Shown here piece by piece: positions 1 to 9,362 of a DNA stretch of 64,000 nucleotides. Origin of the DNA: Cymbidium sinense (Eukaryota; Streptophyta; Magnoliopsida; Asparagales; Orchidaceae); assembly GCA_021442155.1 (NCBI GenBank), contig CM038215.1:211290982-211354981 (forward strand), written 5' to 3'. Position 1 is the first letter of the stretch; every line of letters begins with the position of its first letter. Below the pieces are notes generated by a model. It saw only the letters and a program-made list of their open reading frames with translations. It was not told where the DNA came from and did not search any database. A program made the translations under genes and the position numbers.

Positions 1-233
1 TTGACTTGGAGGGAGGAAACTGAGGAATGGCTTAAGCTAAGGGTAGGGAAATTACCAAACACCCTTAAGGCATGACCTATTCCTATGGCTAACTCTTCTA
101 AGTTTCTAGAGCTAGGTTGAGTGTCCACCTAATCACTAGATGTGTCTTAAGACTAAGGAACTCCTAAAGTCTAAGAGGAGTCCTATATCTAAGATGGAGG
201 GGTTGAGAGCTCATCCTAAAAATGAGGCCAACA
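1..233 (-). mobile_element. LTR start of Tat-family element F (runs off window)
   Basis: Read on the minus strand, this stretch starts TGTTGGCCTCATTTTTAGG at 233 and continues through sequence closely matching the LTR start at 32,000-32,160 (element A). The match stops abruptly at 233, and the next bases to the right are 3' UTR repeat sequence of element D. This is the LTR terminus of a separate minus-strand copy that extends beyond the left edge. It is non-coding. A 5 bp target duplication would be ATCGC (234-238), but the other side is outside the window. Confidence 0.6.
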
Positions 234-235
234 AT

Positions 236-1968
236 CGCTTAGAAAGATGTGAGTTCCTGTGCTTTCTCCTTGAGTCGATCATCGTATACCTATAAGCTTT
301 TTTTTCTTCAGGGATTAGGATAACACCCCTAGAGGCACCTCTCCTATGGGCATTCTATTTTGATCATATCTTTATGACCCCATCTAGACACTACCCAGGT
401 TACTACTAGATTGGACAGTTCCCCTTTTTTAGTAACCACCTGTGGTTGGAAATTCTATACTAAGGATGTGCACACTCTCCCTTGGGCCAGTAAATCTAAG
501 ATGGGACAAGCCCCTTGTGGATCCTTCTTAGTTTGGTCCCTCACACACCAATAGAGTTCACGTAAATAAATAAACAAATAAAACAAAAATGCTTGTGGAT
601 TAGGAGGACGCCCCTAGTGGCACTTTTCCCAAGCAGACATCTTAAATTTGGGCAGTGTTAGCAAAACTCCTTATAGAAATAACCTTGACTACTCTTGAGT
701 TGAGATAAGATCCCCAGCGATACTAGCTCAGTAGTTACCTTAGGTCGGGTTCAATTTGTTGCGCCACAACAAGTCTTCGCTTTGGAAGATGTAAGTTCCC
801 ATGCTTTCTTCCTAGCAAAGCCGTTGCACACCGAAAGGCAACCTTTAGGTCAGATAGTTCTACCCTTCGGTAGACTACCCCTTTAGATTGATAAACCTAA
901 GATAGGCCCAGGCTTGCATAGCCCCTTCTTAGTGAGGTCCATCACACGCTGATAGGGTCCAAATAAAATTAAATTAAATCCAAATCAAATTAATTAAAAT
1001 CTAAATGAAATTAAATCAAATGAATTACCTTGACTACTCTTGAGTTGAGATAAGATCCCCAGAGGCACTCACTCATTAATCACCCTAGGTCGGGTTCGAT
1101 TTATTATGCCATGAACAAGTCACCCCAGCAGCTGATTTCACTTTGGAAGATGTAAGTCCCTATTCTTTTTTCCTAGCACAATTATTGCACACCGAAAGAC
1201 AACCCTTAGGTTGAATAGTCCTACCCTTTGGTATACTACCCCTTTGGATTAGTAAATCTAAAATAGGCCCAGGCTTGTATAGCCCCTTCTTAGTGCAATC
1301 CATCACACACTACTAAGGTCCAAATCAAATGAAATCAAATTAAACCAAATTAAATGAAATTAAAACAAATCAAATTAAACTAAAATAAATCTAGATTGAA
1401 ACTTACTTTCCCATTAGAGTTAAATCAATCCAACCAAATTAAATTAAATCAACCAGATTAACCTCCCAGTGGAGCCAAATCAACAAAAATAATCCAATTT
1501 GATCCCCACCAAATTTAAGCTTGTATTTCTGGTGGATCTCCCTTCCATAAATTAAACCAAATTAAACAAACACAAAAAAATTTGATCAAATCTATATCCC
1601 CACTAGGTTCTACCCAAATTGAATCAAATAAATTCAATCAAATATTAATCCCTAGTAGATCCCCTTTTATGCTCTTAACATTAATCAATCTACAATCAAA
1701 TCCAATTCATGTGTGATTCCCCGGCGGATCCCTCTTCATGTCCTTGACATGAAAGCAGACTAATTCAAACCAAATCTCCTTGGCTCTCTTATGCCTTTAG
1801 CATAAGATGAGTTACATTGCACTAAGATCGTGATTCTATCCACCTCTTGGTTTAGGTATAGATAGTCTTCATTATTGCTTGCAATCCTTTTGGACATTAT
1901 TGATTACCTTGGTGACAATACGTGTGGTGCTCCTTGTCAGTTACACCATACCTATTGGGGGTCCTTTT
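236..1968 (+). repeat. 3' UTR tandem-repeat region of Tat element D
   Basis: The stretch contains imperfect repeats about 345-360 bp long. The phrase ACCTTGACTACTCTTGAG occurs at 682 and again at 1,027, each followed by a matching block ending near AGGCCCAGGCTTG (about 903 and 1,263). A related, more diverged unit lies at 240-600. Spacers of AAATCAAAT-type low complexity separate the units. The same block follows pol in element C (57,880-59,450) and in element B (25,900-27,230, inverted), so it lies between pol and the 3' LTR. Tandem repeats there are known for Tat/Ogre elements. The pol genes of D are not in the window. Confidence 0.6.
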
Positions 1969-2189
1969 GTTAACATCACTTTTGGAGTGAAGATTCAATC
2001 TTCTCATCTTAGACCTAGGAGTCTTTTAGACACTAAGACTTCCTTAGTCATAAGACACTTTTAGTGGTTAAGTGAACACTTAACCCAAACTTAGGGATGT
2101 TGGAGGATTCACCATATGATTAGGCTATGACTTAGAACTAAGAAAACCTACCTATCCTATGGCCTAACCCATGACTTATGCCTACCTCC

Positions 2190-3700
2190 TTAGGAAAAAC
2201 CAAACCTCAAATCAAACCAATACCATTTGAATCCAATCTCATATCCAAACTCCAAGCCAAAATAAAACCCATCTTAACCCTATGATTCTATCTTATGGAT
2301 TTGACCCCAAACCTCCTTCAATCAAACAAAACTCAATTGATTTTCTAAAACCATTCAAAACCCTCATCCCAAACTCTATAATCAAGCCAATTAAACCCAT
2401 TGGCCAAGATCAAGTCAATTAACATAAGTTATCCCATTTGAACCCAAAATGTCCAAATGAGATAAAATCCAATTAAACCCAAATCAATTGAAATTAAAGA
2501 CATCAATCAATCTCAAATTAATCATTAAACTCAATTCAACTTAAATAAAACTTAATCTAATTCAATTAGCCCAATTAGTCCACTTGACCTAAAGTGACCA
2601 ATTTGACCAAATTGAATCAAACTTTAATCCAACCCAAATTGGATAGGATCAACTCCTCAAATCTTTTCCAAGAAGATTGTTGATCACCTTGGATAACCTA
2701 GTTTCCATTAATTCAATCCAATCAAGCCAATTGGCCCTTTAGGCCCACTTGACCCAAAGTGATGTAAAGGACCAATTTGAGCCAAATTCTAATTCAACCC
2801 AAATTGGATTGAACCAACCTATCCAATAGCTCATACAATGATCATTGATCACCCTTAATTGATCAATTACCAATTAGGTCAAACCAAGTCAATTTGATCA
2901 TTTGAACCAAGTTAATCCTTTTAGCCTACATGAGCCAAATTGAACCAAACCCCATTATAAATCAAATTAATTTTAAACAATGATCCACAATAATCATAAA
3001 TCAACCTGTGAACATTACTTGACCATCAATTGAACCAAACCAAGTCAAATTGGCCTCTTCACCCAAGTTGATCCAATTTGACCTAAAAGGATAAATTGGG
3101 CCAAATCAGAATCTAATCCAAATTGATTGAAACTAATAATTCAAATCCATTTCAAATTTACTATTGAACATGATCAAAGCCTCCATTGAATCCAATTTGA
3201 TCAATTGAACCCAATTGACCCATTTAGCCCAAATTGACCTAAAGGGTCAAATTGGCCTAAATCCTAATCTAAATCCAAATTGATTGAAATCAAAACCTCC
3301 AATCATCTTCAAATGATCAATTTAACCTAAAAAAACCTAACCCAAGCCAATTTGTCAAATTTTGCCAAATTGGTCAACTTAGCCCATTTGACCCATATGA
3401 ACCTATATTAGTCAAATTCAAATTCAGGACAAATTAAATCAAACAAATTGAACCAAAACACCCTAAAGTATCATTTGAACTTAACCCAAGACTTTTTTTG
3501 ACCCAATTTGACCAATTATCAACCTAACCCAACCTAGCTTAATTTGACCTACATGGGTCAAATTGAGCCAAACCCAACCAAATCAACTCCAAACCCATTC
3601 AAATTTGTCATAACCCATCCTTGGGTCACCATGGGTCAGTCCAAATCAAACCCAACCCATGTATAACCTGAGTTGACCCATTATCCATTGGGTAAAGCCC
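2190..3700 (+). repeat. TTGACC/GGTCAA-rich U3 segment of D LTR
   Basis: A degenerate, short-period sequence is built mainly of TTGACC, GGTCAA, CCAAATTGG and AATTGAACC variants. For example, TTGACC lies at 3,215 and 3,234 and GGTCAA at 3,245. TTGAC(C/T) is the W-box core bound by WRKY factors. The segment sits at the same LTR position in A, B and C. Any regulatory role is inferred. Confidence 0.55.
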
Positions 3701-4028
3701 TCCATATGAGATAAAATCTATTTTTGGGTGGTCAAACCCCCTCCTTTGCACTTGGAAGCCACCCAAAGCTTAGTTTGGACCATTGGCCCTATGGCTAACC
3801 TGACCCAAGGCTAGTTGGGTGTTCAGCCATAGGTCAAGGGAGGAGAGCTAACATAACTCCCCTCTTTGGCTCACCAAAGAGAGATAGAGACAAGCCATGG
3901 AAGATAACTTCAAACCCTCACCCACTCAAACTAAGCCACCTTAGATTCTCACTGATGTCCTCGACAGCCTATGCCAGGTGGATGACTGCCAAGTGCAGAG
4001 GAAATATGAGCTATCTGATTTGAGGGAG

Positions 4029-4048
4029 GAGGGGGTATACTCCCCCTC
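4029..4048 (+). promoter_or_regulatory. G-run/TATA/C-run hairpin, possible LTR core promoter
   Basis: GAGGGGG-TATACT-CCCCCTC is a perfect 7 bp stem around a TATA-containing loop. Equivalent motifs occur at the same place in A (34,109-34,127) and, less perfectly, in B (about 23,012-23,044). Being placed just after U3 fits a TATA region, but the transcription start is not shown. Confidence 0.35.
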
Positions 4049-6149
4049 ATTCCATTCAAAATGAGACAACACGCATCCTCAGAGCTTTAGCAACTCAAGG
4101 AAACCTCCTCAAGCACATTTCCCAGTTCCCAGAGCCTCCCCATCATCGATGATGTCAAAATTGAATGAAACAGACACCTACTCTGTCCAATTTCTTTCAA
4201 ACTCCACCATTTTCAAATTAACTTTACCCACATGATTACTAAGCTCCGACGAGGTGAAATGAATCATTCTCTGATCGATTTGAGTACCAGAGACCACTCC
4301 TAGGCTAACTCTGTTGAGTTTTTTGATGATATTTAGTCCATAGAGCCACCGAAGAGGAATCAAGGCACAAACTTCTTAGCATAGCTTCGTCTCTTCAAGA
4401 AGATTCTACCTCGGTTGATTAACTATTGGTCTTGAGCTCCAGTGAGGTAAATTTTGGTGAACCATCAATTTTCTAAATTTTGTTATGCCTTTGTGCACGA
4501 AATGGTGATTTAGTGCAATTTCCATCGTTATCCCTCTAGATTTCTTCCTCGAAGCTTTGGAGTCGATCCCTAGCCTCAACGAGCTCCAACGAGCTTGGAT
4601 CAAGTGGGGGATGACGGATGGTGTCCATTTTTTATCGCTTAGAGGACGAAGGATCATCTGTCATCCATTTCGCATGATTGGAATGGATGGCCGTGATTTA
4701 ATATGCTAGTTTCACTTGAATTAATCTTATAGGTACCACGAGATTAATCCCCATTATCCGATCTTAGATCGGATGATGGGGATGAAAGCGTGTCCGTCGC
4801 AAACACATTAGCGTCACATTGGATGATTTAAGTGGCCAATCTCGTGACACAATGTGGAAAGCGCTACCACATCAGCTGCTCGCATGACACCAACGGGATT
4901 AGGATTTGATTAGGCTTAACAATATGTTTTAATTAGCTTAAAATTTCTAAAATCATAACTAAGTATATAAAAAACCAAAAAAAATGAAAATAAATATATT
5001 TTGGAAAGGCTAAACATAGGAGAATTTAATAAAAGTGATTCCATTTATTTTTAAATAGTGATTAAGGCTTAATTAAGGTTTAAATATTTTCTTAATTAGC
5101 TTAATTAAGCCTTATTTACCTGGGTAATTAATCCCAAATTTAGTATGATGCTTTAGTGGGATGACTTCCGCCTCCCATGATTTTCTAGGGATTTATTGGT
5201 TATGTAATTAGGGAAATTGGAAATTCAAAATCTAATTAGTCTCTTAATTAATTTAATGATTAATTATGATTCTAAATAGTAAAAAATATTTAATTAAAGT
5301 TCATTAATCATTAATTAATAGTGAAATAATGAGGTAGAGTTATTATGACCTCTTTCCTAATTACTTTTCCAAATTCATCTCATTAAAGAGAGTTAATTAA
5401 TACATGCCTTAATTAAGAAATTGATTAATTAATTAATGGCCAAATCCAATCAAATTAAATTGCTAATCACTATAGATAATGAACATCTAAATTAAGGGTT
5501 CCTCTTTATGTGTTCAATAACATAAAGACCCTTAAAAATTATGATTAGCCATAAGTGTGGAAAATCATAAGAGTACTTAATTAGATTCTTTAACTTAATT
5601 AATCTCTAATCATGAACCAATCCTTTGATAGTCTTAACCTTAAAATTTTTGGAGATAATAATTGACTACTTTAATTGAGAGTATTCTTAGGAAATCCCAT
5701 TTTCGAGGATGTAACTTACTATGAAGGCTTGTCTCCATAGGGAGCTTAAGAACCCATCATAAAATAAACCCTACTTTACTTTTCCATGTAAAGTAAAGAA
5801 AGAATCTCTAGTACATACGAAGATTCATCATGCCTTAGGAATTCTCATTAGGTGATTAGTTCCTTTGTAGGATGTTGTCTCTATTTTTTGAGATAGTACA
5901 TCATACCTTAATGTCGCACCTGATCACTTTAATAATTACTCCCTATGATCTGTGTGGTGTCCACACAACCCATCTAAAAATAAACACCACATCATCAAAT
6001 TTGATAATTTGTGATCAATGTTATGATGATGACTGCATCATTATATGGGTTACAAATTGCAAGATGCCCCTTCTTAGTGAAGCTTATAGCAACTATTAAA
6101 GTACCTGGCATACGCACCATGTTTGTTGAGTTGACTACCCTAAACCCTA

Positions 6150-7315
6150 GTCTTTTTAGTCTGACTTTCCTTAAGGATTCTTCATCTTCTTCTAAGATAG
6201 CGGGAACAATTCTAGTTTATGAATAGCATTGGCTGAGATAGGTTCATTACCCATCTTGATTACTTTATTTTTTTGCCTTCTAGTGAACTCATTAAGCTTT
6301 CTAATTTTGATCAACTCATCCACTAAACTCTTTAGATGATGACACTCCTAGTTAACGTGTCCATGGTCATAGTTATAGGCATACTATCTAGACTAGTCAC
6401 ATGCTTTGTTAGCAGTCAGAGAAGGTGCATGCTTAAAATATTCTTTGTTCTGCATAGCCTCCATCAACTTGGCCATCAATACCCTCATAAGTGGCATAGT
6501 TGTAGGTTGTAAGTATTTGCCATGCTAGTGGAAAGTTAGTTAATTTTTGAGTTCATGTTGATGTTTGGATGCTTCTTCTTTTTAGACAAACTTTCTTCCT
6601 CTATTCTACCTTCTTATTTGGTACCCGTCTCTAAAGAGTTGCTCTAAGGTTGACTTATTCAAGGGTCGCCTACACAAATCATGATGACTGGCTAGGTGAC
6701 TTCATTATATTCCTCCATATTAATGTGGTCGTTTTCTAGTTCTAATAGTTCAACAATAGTTTTGGGCTATTGTAGCTTGAGTGCATATCTGAAGGACATT
6801 CCTTGAGTCCCTAGGAAAGTGTGGTTTGTGCGAGCATAGTCTCTAGGTCATTAATTTCTAACATTTCTCTTTGAAAGTAAGTGATGAACCTCCTAAGAAA
6901 TTCATCACGATCTTGCCTCATTTGTAGTAGAGCCTGAGAGCACTTTAATGGCTTTTAGGCATTAATAAATTATGTTGTGAACATCCTCTTGAAAGAGGTT
7001 TTGATTTTGACTAACAGTTATGAGAATCATGTGAGGGCCAACTTCTTAAAAGTAATGGAAAAGAGCTAGCACATCATTCCATCATCTAAATCTAGTAGAG
7101 ATGTTTCCTACTCAACACTTGATGTTGTGGGTAATTCCCTCCATCAATGAGTTCGGTGAGTTGCTGATCACAAAGAGCCTTTGTTTTCTCTAGCCTTCAA
7201 TCCTCTATTTTTCACTTTTCTCGTGGCTACTTACATTAAGCGAGTGATTCTATTTTTTCATGTTCTTTAGATCTTGTTGTGTAACAAATGACCGAGTGTC
7301 CGGCTCTATCCCCAT
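6150..7315 (-). pseudogene. Ty3/gypsy gag remnant (Retrotrans_gag type)
   Basis: Minus-strand translation with several frame changes gives recognisable Ty3/gypsy gag. The start is MGIEPDTRSFVTQQ from 7,315. At about 7,060-6,935 there is a capsid-like stretch with stops. At 6,930-6,797 the stretch opens LQMRQDRDEFLRRF and continues through a stop to GLKECPS, matching the conserved capsid motif of gypsy gag. At 6,375-6,341, YDHGHVN then EC resembles the post-capsid His/Cys segment. The protein would coat the element's RNA. At least four in-frame stops or shifts make it non-functional. Protease and pol are absent; sequence to the left is element D's LTR end. A degenerate primer-binding site lies upstream. 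The lineage within gypsy is uncertain. Confidence 0.6.
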
Positions 7316-7400
7316 AAGATTATCCTAGGCATAACAATATGCTTCTCTATGTATCTAGCTTCTAGTTCTTGGCCTCATCCACACTTATCACACTTGAAAC

Positions 7401-7417
7401 GATGTTGAATCTAATTT
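7401..7417 (-). other. Degenerate primer-binding site of the 6-8 kb gypsy element
   Basis: The minus strand reads AAATTAGATTCAACATC, which fits a decayed ATTGGCGCCCAACG-type gypsy primer-binding site after C-to-T and G-to-A changes. It lies upstream of the gag start at 7,315, as expected. Confidence 0.4.
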
Positions 7418-7419
7418 TG

Positions 7420-8000
7420 TCCCTGTACGAGATAGAACCTCTTAAGTGCCTAAAAAGTAGGGTTAAAGTAGGTAGAACTATAAATGAAAGGCAAAATGGG
7501 AGCAAAATAGAAGAATGTGACAGGTTCCACTATATATAGAAATTTAAGTACAAATAATTCTCTCTTCATCGCTTAAGAGGGATGTTATAATACAACGAAA
7601 ATATAGGATATGAGAAAATCATCCAATTAAAAAGTACCTCTGAGTCTATAAGGTTACCCTTTTATAGGGTCTGGTAAAGGTCCTCAGAACTTGGTGAGAT
7701 GATCTATCTGTCATGCAATTTGTGCATGTGGTTACCAACATATGGGCGAGTTACCATGCCGAAGGCGGGATGCTGAACATAGGTCACCTAGTAGAGAGTA
7801 CTTTCTCTTGCACATTCTCCTTGTGTGAGGTGAGTCATTGTCCTTGAGGTGGATCATTGCACTTTGGCCATTGGAATTGGATCATCTTTCATATTGCCTC
7901 ATTCATGAGGCGCATGTGGTTATATAGTTGGAAATCACATTATTTTTGAGATCGTACTCTTATTTCTTTATCATTTATGTGACCACAGCCCATTGTGTAA
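7420..8000 (-). mobile_element. Putative 5' LTR of the 6-8 kb gypsy element
   Basis: This stretch lies upstream of the primer-binding site on the minus strand and contains a TATA-like CTATATATA at 7,540-7,531. No matching second LTR is in the window, so the outer limit is a guess. No coding sequence was seen. Confidence 0.3.
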
Positions 8001-8580
8001 TAACGAACATGCATTTAAATTTTGATACCCAAATGAGTATGATTTGGCTAATATGATAACTTTAAAATTGTATGAAAGTGTAAATGATGATGAACAAAAA
8101 AATATGCCATAAGGATTTCATACATGTGATGGGAAATTTGTGTTTCTAAGGGAACATAAATAAGAAACTTGCCCTTTCCTATCACATATTTATATGTAAA
8201 ACTAGATAAAACATATATAAAATATTTAATAACTTCATTTTTATTTAAGAAAAATTTGTATGCTTATGAGAATTATAATAAGTGATGAGCACGTCCAATG
8301 CTAGCTATCCATGCATAAGCCCCCTAGGTTCAGGGGGTCAACATCTTCTTTACTTACCATCGCATGATGCCTACAATGATTTTCTTCCAACCTCTCTAAA
8401 TTACTAATTTCTTATGCTCATCTTACCAATCACTAGCTCTCCTTTTTACAAAGAGAATGATTAAACTAACTACCCATTACCATATAAGAATAGCTCTAAT
8501 AGTTTAAGTTTCTTCCTCCTATTAAAATAAAAATATTTCATGGTTCATATTGATTACATTATAATAAAGCATTCTCTAAT
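8001..8580. other. AT-rich intergenic stretch, nothing recognised
   Basis: No gene, RNA or repeat structure could be recognised here. It may include outer LTR sequence of the neighbouring gypsy remnant. Confidence 0.4.
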
Positions 8581-8819
8581 TTTTGGAAAGTGCACTCTAT
8601 AATTTTTAGCCCATGTAAGTGAAACTTTTTCAATTATGAAAGATTATATAAATTTATTGTGAATTTTCATATAACAAAATTTATTTTCTAATGTGTTACA
8701 TATATTTTGAGACAATAAATTTTGTTATATAAAAATTAACAATAAAATTATATAGTCTTTCATAATTGAAATAATTTTACTAACATAAGTTAAAAATATA
8801 TATATAGAGTGCACTTTCC

Positions 8820-8824
<5 letters not shown>
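8581..8824. mobile_element. Foldback MITE-like element
   Basis: The two halves form a long inverted repeat. The left end TTTTGGAAAGTGCACTCTATAA pairs with the right end TATAGAGTGCACTTTCCCAAAA (8,803-8,824). Pairing continues inward through TTCAATTATGAAAGA / TCTTTCATAATTGAA and ATAACAAAATTTATT / AATAAATTTTGTTAT, so the arms are over 100 bp. No coding capacity is present. The size (~244 bp), AT content and flanking TA fit a non-autonomous DNA transposon; the superfamily is not assigned. Confidence 0.7.

Positions 8825-8905
<81 letters not shown>
8825..8905. repeat. (TA)n microsatellite
   Basis: About 40 uninterrupted TA units abut the right end of the foldback element. Confidence 0.95.
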
Positions 8906-8908
<3 letters not shown>

Positions 8909-8999
8909 CAATGCATTCTAAAAGTTAAGGCGATTTTGATGTTTTATTTTTACGCACATTTGTTTAGCTATTAGATGACCTGAAATCTAGACACTGACA

Positions 9000-9362
9000 T
9001 ATTGAATAATATTAGATATCTTCAAAGTAAAACATGTATGATATTTATAAAATTATTATTTAAAGGTGTCATCAAAATAAATAATTAATGTCTACTATAA
9101 CAGACAAATCAATCACCCTCTTAATCTCAATTGCACATATCATAATTCAAATATAACTGATACATAAAAAGTGCACAAATAATAAATGGATAAAGAAAGA
9201 GCACTGTAGCCTTCTTAATTATCAAATGAAGTTTTCACATTTTATTTTACAAAGCTAAGTTAATCAAACTTCATTTTATTATTCTGCATCATTCTTTCAC
9301 ACACATTTCTAATCTCCCCAACATTCATCATAGAACATGAGCTTTATTATATATATATAAAA
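9000..9362. other. 3' flank of the GDSL locus
   Basis: AT-rich sequence downstream of the minus-strand gene. It presumably includes the 3' UTR, but no further feature was seen. Confidence 0.4.

Larger units (their letters stand above)
1969..5989 (+). mobile_element. 3' LTR of Tat-family element D, internally deleted
   Basis: The LTR begins TGTTAACATCAC at 1,969, right after a G-run (ATTGGGGGTCC) that is also found before the LTR start of C, with a variant before that of B. It ends AAACACCA at 5,989, like the end of C's 5' LTR at 49,397. The order is: TTGACC-rich U3 (about 2,190-3,700), a G/TATA/C hairpin (4,029-4,048), an AT-rich body, then the conserved LTR end block (5,620-5,989). Compared with C, about 3 kb is missing at 5,620, where body sequence jumps directly to the end block. 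It is non-coding; short ORFs inside it are chance. Confidence 0.6.

Noticed and set aside
1320..1700. Regularly recurring AAATCAAATTAAAT spacers that could suggest a CRISPR-like or satellite array
   Set aside because: Repeats are short, irregular and without defined spacers; it is low-complexity sequence within the 3' UTR region.
5400..5450. TTAATTAATTAATTAA-type runs as possible matrix attachment regions
   Set aside because: Such runs are common throughout the LTR bodies of all copies, and nothing marks this one functionally.
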